Part shown: piece after piece, positions 5,820 through 12,261 of the stretch | Layout of the letters: the number at the start of each line of letters is the position of its first letter | Position numbering within the stretch: position 1 is the stretch's first letter | DNA from: Desulfurococcales archaeon | Lineage (GTDB): Archaea > Thermoproteota > Thermoprotei_A > CAZTBM01 > SZUA-1508 | Direction: 5' to 3' | DNA: 12,261 bases | NCBI GenBank assembly: GCA_015661855.1 | Contig: DQVH01000116.1 | Location: 1 to 12,261 of the forward strand | Position numbers and translations under genes: made by a program | Notes under the pieces: generated by a model | Seen by the model: the letters and a program-made list of their open reading frames with translations, nothing else | Database searches by the model: none | What the model was told of the DNA's origin: nothing

Positions 5820-6553
5820 GTAGGAGGTTACATTTCAAACTCATAGTTAAAGAGAAGGTTAACCCGGAAACACTTCGAAACTCAACTTTGATTACTGGAT
5901 TTCGTGGATTCGGTCTTGTAGGTTATCTTGCTACTAAGTATTTAAGAGATAAGTTGAATCCGAAACTTATAGGATATATTGTCTGTGATAGAATGCCTAG
6001 TATAGTATACGTAAGCAACGGTAAACTAGCTTTACCCCATGAGCTATATCTATACAGTAACGGTAAAGCTAAAATACTGCTACTACTAAATAACGCCCTA
6101 CCATCTATACCATTAAGTTTACCATTTGCACGCTATGTTTTAAAGTGGGCGAAGAAAGTAGGGGTAAAAGAATGTTTATTTATTGGTGGACTAAACAAGT
6201 CGTTTAATATAGATGGCGATGATGCAAGATACCTAGCAAACTCATATTACACTAAGCCTATTCCAGGTAAAATACTAGAGAACGAGCTACCTGTAGCTGG
6301 ACCCCTAGCTTCAATGATAATATACTCTGAAATATTGAAGCTACCATCATTAACAATACTCCCATACACTGATCCTATGCGTCCAGATCCCCATGCAGCA
6401 GCTATAGCTGTAGAGAAGGTAAGTACACTATTAAATATAGCTATAGACGTTACTGAGTTATATGAAGGTGAAAGAATGATACAGGAGGAGCTGAAGAACT
6501 TAATAGAGTATTATAAGGAGCTTGAGAAGGAAAAGAGTATGTACTATATGTGA
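5816..6553 (+). CDS. PAC2-family protein, probable archaeal proteasome assembly chaperone (PbaA/PbaB-like)
   Basis: Archaeal PAC2 proteins are homologues of eukaryotic Pba1/Pba2 and help proteasome alpha subunits assemble; some bind the mature 20S particle through a C-terminal HbYX motif. The 245-residue protein shows the family pattern: ITGFRGFGLVGYLAT (26-40), IGGL (123-126), GPLASMIIYSEIL and a PDPHAAA segment near 190-196. A charged C-terminal helix (about 217-241) follows. It ends Ser-Met-Tyr-Tyr-Met, so the last three residues (Tyr-Tyr-Met) fit a hydrophobic-Tyr-X tail. The start ATG at 5816 overlaps the PUA gene stop (ATGA), so the two are coupled. Placement two genes after PAN supports a proteasome role. 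The last 10 bases overlap the end of the convergent tgtA gene. PAC2 family is near certain; chaperone versus gate-opener is inferred. Confidence 0.9.
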   Translation: MSRRLHFKLIVKEKVNPETLRNSTLITGFRGFGLVGYLATKYLRDKLNPKLIGYIVCDRMPSIVYVSNGKLALPHELYLYSNGKAKILLLLNNALPSIPLSLPFARYVLKWAKKVGVKECLFIGGLNKSFNIDGDDARYLANSYYTKPIPGKILENELPVAGPLASMIIYSEILKLPSLTILPYTDPMRPDPHAAAIAVEKVSTLLNIAIDVTELYEGERMIQEELKNLIEYYKELEKEKSMYYM

Positions 6554-8118
6554 TTGACTTCACGTATTATCTCGTTTTCTTCAGCTACTCTGAATACTAT
6601 TCCCTTCCGTTTTAACTCCCTAGTTAACTGTTGAATGAGCTTCTTGTAGTATTTAGGCTTTTCCACTATAACTTCATTATAACCATACCTTACTATATAA
6701 TCGACTATAGTTTTTGCAGTTAATAGGTGAACTCTCTCTGGTATATCGTCAGGTCTAGGTAGTTCATGTTGTGATAAAGGATATGTTTCAGTTAACTCTT
6801 CGGGTATTATACCTAAGAAGGGTACATAGAATGCTATGTGTATCCTATCATTGAACTCCCTATTAACCCTCATTTTTATGTATAAATCCTTTCTATTGTA
6901 TGGTTTAATATTGTAATCTGCTTCCAATAATATTAATTTTTTAGCTTGTTGGGGCTTAGTATAGTATTCTTTTAAACGTTTATGGTGTAGTAGGTTTTCT
7001 GGCCTATAATATGAGAGTTCATCATAGAAGAATATACCTACGGGGTTACTTTTTATGGAGGGCGTTTTATCTAAAATATAGTCTATGTATTGTATTATTC
7101 TCTTAAACGCTGAAAATAGCATTGGGTGACTCTTACTTCTCTCCTCTAAGAGTTCCCATAGTACTCCATCCTTTATTGCTTGTCTTATTCTCTTTAGTTC
7201 ACTAATACTAATGTAAAGATTGTGTAGTGCTAGTAAGCGTATTCTCTCAATTTTGTTTAGACTTTTAAGTTCGTTAGCAGTGTATTTAGAGCATATAGGG
7301 CATGTGCATGGGAGTGTGTCAAGCTCCTCTAATCTTAATGTACCTGAGGGTAGCATATATCTATCATCTTTAGCGTATAGAATGTACGCTGCTGAATCGA
7401 ACATATCTATACCTAATGCTATAATGAATGGGAATATCATAGGATGACCTGCTCCAAATAAGTGTACAGGCTTATCATCGGGAATTATCCTTTTTGCAGT
7501 AATAATCATTTCGATGAGTTTATCATATTGATACTTCTCCATAATTGGTACTGGACTACCAATAGCTACGATATGATATGGTAGGTTACGTGTATACTCT
7601 GCACTCTTAGAGAGTAGATCTAAGTAGGTACCTCCCTGAACAGGTAAAACCCATAGTATATCGCTCCTACGTCTATGCGCAATACTCTCTATAGCATTCT
7701 CTATTGTCTCTTTTACACTTTTCTCTGCTTCCTCACGTGAAGCACCAGTTGTTGGTACATCGAGTATTACAGCAATATCTGAGTCTATACTCTCCTGAAA
7801 GTATACTATTTCTTCAGGTGTCAAATCAATACTACCATACATTAGTAGCTGGTATGCTCCAGAATCAGTCATTATCGATTTACTAAATCCTAAGAGCTTA
7901 TGAACTCCTTTCTCTAACGCTTCTCTCTTTCTATACTTTTTTAATAAATATGCATTTGTTATTATTGCATCAAACCCTAGTTTCTCAATCTCACGCGGTG
8001 GTATCTCTTGAGTTACAGGGTTAACTACCGGTAGTAATGCTGGTGTCCTTATTGTACCACTTTTTGTCTTAATCTCACCTAGTCTTGCAGCTAGGTCTTT
8101 AGCCTTAATTTCAAACAT
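6544..8118 (-). CDS. tgtA: Archaeosine tRNA-guanine transglycosylase TgtA, lacking the C-terminal PUA domain
   Basis: TgtA swaps guanine-15 in the D-loop of archaeal tRNAs for preQ0, the first tRNA step of archaeosine formation. The 524-residue protein has the TIM-barrel catalytic domain (1 to about 330). The first active-site Asp is Asp85 in TDSGAYQ. The second, likely nucleophile, is Asp241 in FDSAAY. Zinc ligands are Cys271, Cys273, Cys276 and His299. A C-terminal region has the archaeal TGT signature PFLGIIPEELTETYP and ends with an alpha/beta segment about the motif IVEKPKYYKKL. Full-length archaeal TgtA is usually about 580 residues and ends with a PUA domain. None is visible here. The ATG at 8118 lies 32 bases after the Sm gene and has only a weak ribosome site (AGGGTT), so co-transcription with the Sm gene is likely. 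It converges on and overlaps the PAC2 gene by 10 bases. Confidence 0.95.
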   Translation of the reverse strand: MFEIKAKDLAARLGEIKTKSGTIRTPALLPVVNPVTQEIPPREIEKLGFDAIITNAYLLKKYRKREALEKGVHKLLGFSKSIMTDSGAYQLLMYGSIDLTPEEIVYFQESIDSDIAVILDVPTTGASREEAEKSVKETIENAIESIAHRRRSDILWVLPVQGGTYLDLLSKSAEYTRNLPYHIVAIGSPVPIMEKYQYDKLIEMIITAKRIIPDDKPVHLFGAGHPMIFPFIIALGIDMFDSAAYILYAKDDRYMLPSGTLRLEELDTLPCTCPICSKYTANELKSLNKIERIRLLALHNLYISISELKRIRQAIKDGVLWELLEERSKSHPMLFSAFKRIIQYIDYILDKTPSIKSNPVGIFFYDELSYYRPENLLHHKRLKEYYTKPQQAKKLILLEADYNIKPYNRKDLYIKMRVNREFNDRIHIAFYVPFLGIIPEELTETYPLSQHELPRPDDIPERVHLLTAKTIVDYIVRYGYNEVIVEKPKYYKKLIQQLTRELKRKGIVFRVAEENEIIREVNHI

Positions 8119-8150
8119 CTACTTTAACCCTATTGTTAAGATTATATTTT

Positions 8151-8588
8151 TCACTCTTTACCTAATTTCCTTTTCCTCTCTTCAATGTATTCGTTAAATA
8201 TTCTCCTAATTCTATCAGCTATAGGGCCTGTACCTTCAACACCTTTTTCTGTAATCCTAATTCTATCGGAAACTGTTATTACTCCTGCTTCACTATATAC
8301 TTTAACCATGTTTGGGAAGTATTCCTCAAGTATTTTAGCAAACTCTTCAATTTTAAATATTGGCTCCTCCTTACTCATTATCTCTGCTACTACATCACCT
8401 TTAATTATAACTTTTGGGTAGAACTCATTACCCACCTTAACGTTAGTTAAGCTAAGGTTTAGTGTTGGATGGTCAAATCCTGAAAGAGTACCCTCAAAAA
8501 CTTTACCATCAGTAGTTACAACTACTACTGTTTTATCTAGTAGCGAGTTTAACTCCATGATAAGTTTTCTCTGAGCTGTTGAGCTCAT
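8151..8588 (-). CDS. Sm-like archaeal protein with C-terminal domain (SmAP3 type)
   Basis: Sm/Lsm proteins form rings that bind RNA. Numbered from the ATG at 8588 the protein has 145 residues. The Sm fold spans about 8-72, with Sm1 (DGKVFEGTLSGFDHPTLNLSL, about 27-47) and Sm2 (VIIKGDVVAEI, about 60-70, where IKGD replaces the common IRGD-like turn). The second half (about 73-145) is an extra alpha/beta domain, as in the longer crenarchaeal SmAP3 proteins (structure known from Pyrobaculum). The C-terminus is highly charged. I prefer the ATG over an in-frame GTG at 8603 because the predicted TATA box places the transcript start near 8599, downstream of that GTG. It is divergent from rpo8 and probably in one transcript with tgtA. 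Confidence 0.88.
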   Translation of the reverse strand: MSSTAQRKLIMELNSLLDKTVVVVTTDGKVFEGTLSGFDHPTLNLSLTNVKVGNEFYPKVIIKGDVVAEIMSKEEPIFKIEEFAKILEEYFPNMVKVYSEAGVITVSDRIRITEKGVEGTGPIADRIRRIFNEYIEERKRKLGKE

Positions 8589-8619
8589 ACACCGTCTACC
8601 CACTTACTCGATTTAGATA

Positions 8620-8630
8620 AGGATATATAA
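8620..8630. promoter_or_regulatory. Shared, nearly symmetric TATA element driving rpo8 (+) and the Sm-tgtA unit (-)
   Basis: The plus strand reads AGGATATATAA and the minus strand TTATATATCCT, so the core ATATAT is the same on both strands. In the plus direction a start about 26 bases downstream falls near 8653, giving a leader of about 19 bases that includes GGTGA (8663-8667) before the rpo8 ATG. In the minus direction the start falls near 8599, about 11 bases before the Sm ATG. No second good TATA candidate is visible in this 83-base gap. A shared element is inferred, not shown. Confidence 0.5.
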
Positions 8631-8671
8631 GGGAGTTACGGTTTCAAAGCTAAACAGCTTAGGGTGAACTT

Positions 8672-9058
8672 ATGAAAACTACACCATTATTATCAATAAC
8701 TGGTAGAGTATTGGAGATGACTAGAAGCTATATACCACACATAGACATAGCGAAAATAGTTTCTAGAGATGGTAGTGTAACTATAACTATGGATGTACAT
8801 AAGGATATAAAAGTTTTTAGTGAAGGTGATACTGTAGAGTTGGCGTTGTTTATTAAAGAGCCAGAGTACGATTATGGAAAAGACTTCTGTGCTAAAGCAG
8901 TTATTGTAGCACTAGGAGATGTAGATGAAAGGAATACAAAAATAACACTATCTATGGGGGGATTGCTACTAGTAATTCAGGGCGATAAGAAGATAGTAAA
9001 GAAGGATGTATTTAAGCCTTTAATGGAACTATATGTTAGAGTTAAGAAGATAAAGTGA
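8672..9058 (+). CDS. rpo8: RNA polymerase subunit Rpo8 / RpoG (Rpb8 homologue)
   Basis: Rpo8 is a small OB-fold subunit at the edge of archaeal RNA polymerase, homologous to eukaryotic Rpb8 and described mainly in Crenarchaeota and Korarchaeota. The 128-residue protein matches the family in length. It begins with a beta-rich stretch (SITGRVLEMTRSYIPHIDI, about 8-26), includes DFCAKAVIV (71-79), and has the hallmark SMGGLLLVIQGDKK (94-107), which parallels the S-x-GGLLM-x-L-x-G segment of Rpb8. The ATG at 8672 has GGTGA four bases upstream and a TATA element at a suitable distance. It is divergent from the Sm gene and followed 41 bases later by a HerA-like ATPase. The assignment rests on motif recognition in a fast-evolving family. 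Confidence 0.85.
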   Translation: MKTTPLLSITGRVLEMTRSYIPHIDIAKIVSRDGSVTITMDVHKDIKVFSEGDTVELALFIKEPEYDYGKDFCAKAVIVALGDVDERNTKITLSMGGLLLVIQGDKKIVKKDVFKPLMELYVRVKKIK

Positions 9059-9065
9059 ATAGCCC

Positions 9066-9073
9066 TTTTTAAG
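9066..9073 (+). promoter_or_regulatory. T-rich element after rpo8: possible terminator and/or TATA box for the ATPase gene
   Basis: The 41-base gap after rpo8 contains CCCTTTTTAAGC. The T run could end the rpo8 transcript, as archaeal terminators are often simple T tracts. The TTTTTAAG could also be a TATA box placing a start near 9096, giving an essentially leaderless mRNA for the GTG at 9100. The two readings are not exclusive. Confidence 0.3.
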
Positions 9074-9099
9074 CTTCATACTAGTATTTAGGGTTATGT

Positions 9100-10818
9100 G
9101 TGAGAAAAAGTATTGTAGTCAGGATTATACTAATTTTAATCTCAATTACGCTGCTTACAGCAGGAGTACTTGTTGAGAATCCACTACGTCTAGTAAGAGT
9201 AAAGGTTACCATCCCCACGCTAATCAATATTACTACGATAATTCTGCTGGTGGGGTTTCTAGTAGCAACAGTACTAGTACTATCCATACTTAAATATTGC
9301 ACTAAGAGTGAGAAAGACTATTTAGGTGTAGTATTCAGGTTAACCCCTAAGACTATAGTTAGTAAGGATGATAGGGATACTCTAGAATTACAGTTAAAAA
9401 CTTTACTAAATATATTAAAGGAGTATGGAATAACATATATTATGTCGATTACATACAATGCTGAATTAAATTCCACAGAATTAATACTAGTAGTATGGAG
9501 TTATGAAAGGCAAATTGAGAAGATAGTAAACTCCATATTTAAAATTATCTGTAAAAACTGGAGTATAGAGAAGGTTAAGGAGTTAAAGGATATATCAGCT
9601 TTTAAGGTACTAGGCTTAAAGAGTGGATTCAGTCTCACCAACGTTAAACGTGTGTTTAGTGAAAAGCTAAATACGCCATCACATAAGCTCTTTATCGATA
9701 TAACCGTAAATACTGTTTTGACAATGCCACTATTACGTTTAAGGCGTAGTAGGAGGTGCAATTCAGCTTCAGAATACACAATTAAGCTGAATGAGTTGGA
9801 AGTATTAAAACCACTGGCATGTAGTACCGTTGTAGAGTTGAGTATGGAACAGTTACTAAGACATGTAGGTATATTTGGTACAACAGGTTCAGGAAAATCT
9901 ACAACAGCAGCAGTTTTACTTAAAAACATTTATAGAGAGCTGAATATACCAATAATCATCCTAGACTGGCATAACGAGTATACACATATACTAGACTGTC
10001 TAGGTGTTAGGGAAGTCTACGTTCATAATCCAAGTGGTTTACGTTTAAATCCTCTATATCGATTAGAGAAAGATACAATAGATGAAATTGTTGATATTTT
10101 TGCATCAACTCTGGAGTTGAGTAATCCACAATCTTATTACCTTCAGAGCGCACTTGAGTATATGTTGAAGAACAGGTTGAAACCATCACTACAAACACTA
10201 CAGTATATACTAAATGAGAAAATTTATGAGGTATCACATGCTGGAAGGGAGGCATTGTGTGCACTACTAAGGAAAATATCATTTATAGCTCGAATGTTTA
10301 ATAAAGAACATAGTGATAGTGAAGTCGACTACTATATTGAGAATGTTCTATTCAAAAAGGGTATCCACGTCATTAACTTAGCTAGTATAAGGAGTTTACA
10401 GTTGAGACGTTTATATGCATTACTAGCTCTCAGAATTATATATGAGAAACTAATATCACTAGGTATAACCAATAGATTGAGAGTAGTTATAGTTCTTGAA
10501 GAGGCACATAACATTTTTACTAAAGATAATGTTTTCCCAGCTATACTGGTTCCTGAAGTAAGAAAGTATGGATTAGGGTTTATCGTGATCTCTCAATCTC
10601 TATCAATACTACCTCAACAGGTTCTATCAAACATAAACACTGTGATAGTACATACATTAATATCACGACAGGATAAAAGAGTCCTTAGCGAAATGTATGA
10701 GGCTGCTAAGGAAGTTTTGGATACTCTTTCCAATTTAGCTTTAGGTGAAGCCTATATGTTTACTATTAGTAACCCTAGTCCTACACCATTACGTGTTACA
10801 TTGAATTATGTAAGGTAG
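9100..10818 (+). CDS. Membrane-anchored HerA/VirB4-like ATPase, candidate CedB-type DNA-import motor
   Basis: This 572-residue protein starts with two hydrophobic segments (about 5-25 and 42-64) that should form a membrane hairpin. A soluble region (about 70-235) follows, then a HerA/FtsK-superfamily motor. Walker A is GTTGSGKST (260-268, Lys266), followed by LDWHNEY. Walker B is VVIVLEEAH (462-470), and VISQ lies in the sensor region. True HerA has an N-terminal HAS barrel, which I do not see, and no NurA nuclease gene is adjacent. Membrane-bound HerA/VirB4-like ATPases of this size include CedB of the crenarchaeal Ced DNA-import system, which can lie apart from cedA. CedB is thus a reasonable but unproven candidate. 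The GTG at 9100 is the only start that keeps the first hydrophobic segment; its ribosome site is weak. The final 13 bases overlap the convergent kinase gene. Confidence 0.85.
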   Translation: MRKSIVVRIILILISITLLTAGVLVENPLRLVRVKVTIPTLINITTIILLVGFLVATVLVLSILKYCTKSEKDYLGVVFRLTPKTIVSKDDRDTLELQLKTLLNILKEYGITYIMSITYNAELNSTELILVVWSYERQIEKIVNSIFKIICKNWSIEKVKELKDISAFKVLGLKSGFSLTNVKRVFSEKLNTPSHKLFIDITVNTVLTMPLLRLRRSRRCNSASEYTIKLNELEVLKPLACSTVVELSMEQLLRHVGIFGTTGSGKSTTAAVLLKNIYRELNIPIIILDWHNEYTHILDCLGVREVYVHNPSGLRLNPLYRLEKDTIDEIVDIFASTLELSNPQSYYLQSALEYMLKNRLKPSLQTLQYILNEKIYEVSHAGREALCALLRKISFIARMFNKEHSDSEVDYYIENVLFKKGIHVINLASIRSLQLRRLYALLALRIIYEKLISLGITNRLRVVIVLEEAHNIFTKDNVFPAILVPEVRKYGLGFIVISQSLSILPQQVLSNINTVIVHTLISRQDKRVLSEMYEAAKEVLDTLSNLALGEAYMFTISNPSPTPLRVTLNYVR

Positions 10819-11381
10819 GTAGAGAGTTTTTCCAATGGTATTATGGAGAGCCAGTCGATAAATTTTCTACACTTAGGCTCTTCTGACATTAATCTCAATA
10901 TTTCATTAACTACTTCGTTAACAGACTTATTTGTAACATCAATTTCGTATACTAAGTCTTCTCCATGCTCCTCAATAGCATTAGCTGTACATATGCCAAG
11001 TATTTCTGCTTGAACATTCTCACGTATCTTTAACTCCTTCCACCCTCTTTCTTTAAGTCTTTGAGCTAATGTTAGTGGGTTACATCTTATAACGAAAATT
11101 TTGTATAACACCTCTCTAGGTGTAAGCTCTCCATAATGGCTGTCTATTATAACATATTTATCTTGGTGCTTTATACTTATTTTTAGTATTTCCTTTCGAA
11201 CTTTCTCCTCATCTATGATGTAACTTTCTCTTTCGGGATCATAATCTACATATAACTTCTTGTTTAGAACCAGCTCAGTTAGATTTAGGTATACTCCATT
11301 GAGCTTTCTAGCTAGCATTTTAGCTATACTCGTTTTGCCCACTCCGGGTGTTCCAGAGATGACTATTACGTTCTTTCTCAC
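10806..11381 (-). CDS. AK6/Fap7-family adenylate kinase-like NTPase
   Basis: AK6 (Fap7, hCINAP) proteins have adenylate-kinase and ATPase activity. In eukaryotes and archaea they bind ribosomal protein uS11 and act in small-subunit maturation. The 191-residue protein has a P-loop GTPGVGKT (10-17), the family's Asp-x-His motif in IIDSHYGEL (78-86; Asp80, His82), and the LID/helix signature ERGWKELKIRENVQAEILG (111-129). About 15-20 residues at the C-terminus (from KCRKFIDWLSIIPLEKL) extend past the usual core. The start is GTG at 11381, with GGTG about 9 bases upstream and a TATA-like element at a distance that would give a nearly leaderless transcript. It converges on the HerA-like gene, overlapping by 13 bases. 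It lies downstream of the thermosome gene on the same strand but probably has its own promoter. Confidence 0.92.
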   Translation of the reverse strand: MRKNVIVISGTPGVGKTSIAKMLARKLNGVYLNLTELVLNKKLYVDYDPERESYIIDEEKVRKEILKISIKHQDKYVIIDSHYGELTPREVLYKIFVIRCNPLTLAQRLKERGWKELKIRENVQAEILGICTANAIEEHGEDLVYEIDVTNKSVNEVVNEILRLMSEEPKCRKFIDWLSIIPLEKLSTYLT

Positions 11382-11400
11382 TTAGATATACACCAAGAAC

Positions 11401-11410
11401 TATTTATACG
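11401..11410 (-). promoter_or_regulatory. Putative TATA box of the AK6-like kinase gene
   Basis: The minus strand reads CGTATAAATA. A start about 26 bases downstream falls close to the GTG at 11381, so the mRNA would be leaderless or nearly so. The element sits in the 120-base gap after the thermosome gene. Confidence 0.45.
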
Positions 11411-11442
11411 TACTATTTGAGTATAATTAGTAAAGTGGGTTT

Positions 11443-11453
11443 AGAGAAAAACC
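11443..11453 (-). terminator. Possible T-tract terminator of the thermosome gene
   Basis: The minus strand reads GGTTTTTCTCT about 50 bases after the thermosome stop codon. This is a pyrimidine-rich tract of the sort that ends transcription in archaea without a hairpin. The evidence is weak: composition and position only. Confidence 0.25.
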
Positions 11454-11501
11454 AAATTATATTGTTAGGTTGCGACTTATGAGTGTACCTGGTTATTATG
11501 T

Positions 11502-12261
11502 TTATTCTTCCTCTTCTTTCTTCTCTTCTTTCTTCTTCTCCTCTTCTTTCTCTAGTTTTGATGCTGCAATGATATCATCTATTCTTAGTATTAATGTTGC
11601 TACTTCTGTTGCTGCTTTAATTGCATTAGCTTTAACCCATGCTGGCTCAACTACACCAAGTTTCATCATGTCTTCAACTTTACCTGTTAGAACATTAACA
11701 CCATACCATTTACCTTCAGCTTTTGCATGAGCTGCTTCAAGTTCAGTTAGTATCTCTATTGGATCCATACCAGCGTTTTCAACTAGTGTTCTCGGTATAC
11801 TCTTTAATGCTTCTGCAAATTTCTCTATAGCTAGCTGCTCTTTACCACTAACCTCTTTAGTAGCATACTCTTTTAGATATTTAGCTAGCTCCATCTCTAT
11901 AGCTCCACCACCAGCAACAATTCTATTGTCCATGATAGCATCAGCTACTGCACATAGAGCATCATGAAGGCTTCTTTCTGCCTCATCAACCATTCTCTCA
12001 AGACCACCACGTATTAATATGCTAACTGATCTTGGGTTTTTACATCCCTCAATGAATACCATTTTGTCCTCTCCAACCTTTCTCTCTTCTACTAGTTCTG
12101 CATAGCCTAAGTCCTTCTCTGTTAGATCGTCAATGTTTGTTACAATCCTACCTCCAGTAGCTCTAGCTAGTTTCTCCATGTCGCTTCTTTTTACTCTTCT
12201 TACTGCTAGTATTCCTTTTTTAGCTAGGAAGTGTTGTGCTACATCGTCAATACCCTTCTGA
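11502..12261 (-). CDS. Thermosome (group II chaperonin, Cpn60/CCT family) subunit, C-terminal part
   Basis: The thermosome is the ATP-driven double-ring chaperonin of archaea. This is the last 252 codons of a gene that enters from the right edge, in frame from 12260; a full subunit is about 540-560 residues. Visible landmarks are the apical-domain segment (AVRRVKRSDMEKLARATGGRIV), DKMVFIEGC, the SILIRGG strand, VADAIMDNRIVAGGGAIEMELA (the equatorial nucleotide-contacting region), SIPRTLVENAGMDPIE, and the closing WVKANAIKAATEVATLILRIDDIIA. The tail after that is about 20 residues of almost only Glu and Lys. It has no Gly-Gly-Met repeat of the type some other chaperonins carry. The internal ATG at 12179 is not the start: the frame stays open and homologous up to the edge. 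Which subunit type this is cannot be told from the fragment. Confidence 0.96.
   Translation of the reverse strand, partial: QKGIDDVAQHFLAKKGILAVRRVKRSDMEKLARATGGRIVTNIDDLTEKDLGYAELVEERKVGEDKMVFIEGCKNPRSVSILIRGGLERMVDEAERSLHDALCAVADAIMDNRIVAGGGAIEMELAKYLKEYATKEVSGKEQLAIEKFAEALKSIPRTLVENAGMDPIEILTELEAAHAKAEGKWYGVNVLTGKVEDMMKLGVVEPAWVKANAIKAATEVATLILRIDDIIAASKLEKEEEKKKEEKKEEEE

Noticed and set aside
9501..9929. Open frame of 142 codons on the minus strand
   Set aside because: Antisense to the HerA-like ATPase, including its Walker A region; no motif or start signal.
11470..11730. Plus-strand open frame starting MRLMSVPGYYVYSSSSFF
   Set aside because: The Ser/Phe run is the complement of the Glu/Lys tail of the thermosome subunit, so it is an artefact of that repeat-like coding.
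11502..12179. A short stand-alone chaperonin gene starting at the internal ATG 12179
   Set aside because: The frame stays open and matches chaperonin sequence upstream of that ATG to the window edge, so it is an internal Met of a larger gene.
1..12261. tRNA genes, CRISPR arrays, insertion sequences, toxin-antitoxin pairs
   Set aside because: All gaps are 125 bases or shorter and were read on both strands. No cloverleaf, spaced direct repeats, terminal inverted repeats or transposase frames were seen.

Overview
The window is a gene-dense, AT-rich piece of archaeal chromosome, almost certainly from a thermophilic crenarchaeon. The evidence is a set of archaeal information-processing genes: TFE-alpha, MBF1, PAN, archaeosine TGT, a SmAP3-type Sm protein, Trm56, an AK6/Fap7 kinase and a thermosome subunit. 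An RNA polymerase subunit of the Rpb8/Rpo8 (RpoG) family is also present, and among archaea that family is known mainly from Crenarchaeota and Korarchaeota. TTG and GTG starts, overlapping genes and short promoter gaps also fit. The species cannot be named from sequence alone; an order such as Desulfurococcales is a guess.

Layout. (1) Positions 1-4017, minus strand: a tightly packed operon read MBF1 > HflX > Trm56 > TFE > C5-cytosine methyltransferase > start of a conserved archaeal protein cut by the window edge. Neighbouring genes overlap or are one base apart, so translational coupling is likely. (2) Positions 4018-4142: a divergent promoter region. (3) Positions 4143-6553, plus strand: PAN proteasome ATPase > PUA-domain protein > PAC2-family proteasome assembly chaperone. 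(4) Positions 6544-8588, minus strand: SmAP3-type Sm protein > archaeosine tRNA-guanine transglycosylase (TgtA). (5) Positions 8589-8671: a second divergent promoter region with what looks like one symmetric TATA element. (6) Positions 8672-10818, plus strand: Rpo8 > a membrane-anchored HerA/VirB4-like ATPase. (7) Minus strand: AK6/Fap7-like kinase, then the 3' two fifths or so of a thermosome subunit gene running off the right edge. No tRNA, rRNA, CRISPR array, insertion sequence or transposase was seen. No gap exceeds about 125 bases.

How the genes fit together. The block mixes transcription (TFE, MBF1, Rpo8), tRNA modification (Trm56, TgtA, a PUA protein), ribosome-linked GTP/ATP enzymes (HflX, AK6), RNA binding (SmAP3) and protein quality control (PAN, PAC2 protein, thermosome). 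The order PAN/MBF1/HflX/Trm56/TFE matches, from memory, the arrangement in Sulfolobus, so this is mostly an ancient conserved neighbourhood.

Departures worth attention: a C5 methyltransferase with no restriction enzyme inside the TFE operon; a PAN with no visible C-terminal HbYX motif next to a PAC2 protein that ends in Tyr-Tyr-Met; a TgtA without its PUA domain while a TgtA-like PUA protein is encoded nearby; and a HerA-like ATPase with an N-terminal membrane hairpin, a candidate CedB-type DNA-import motor.
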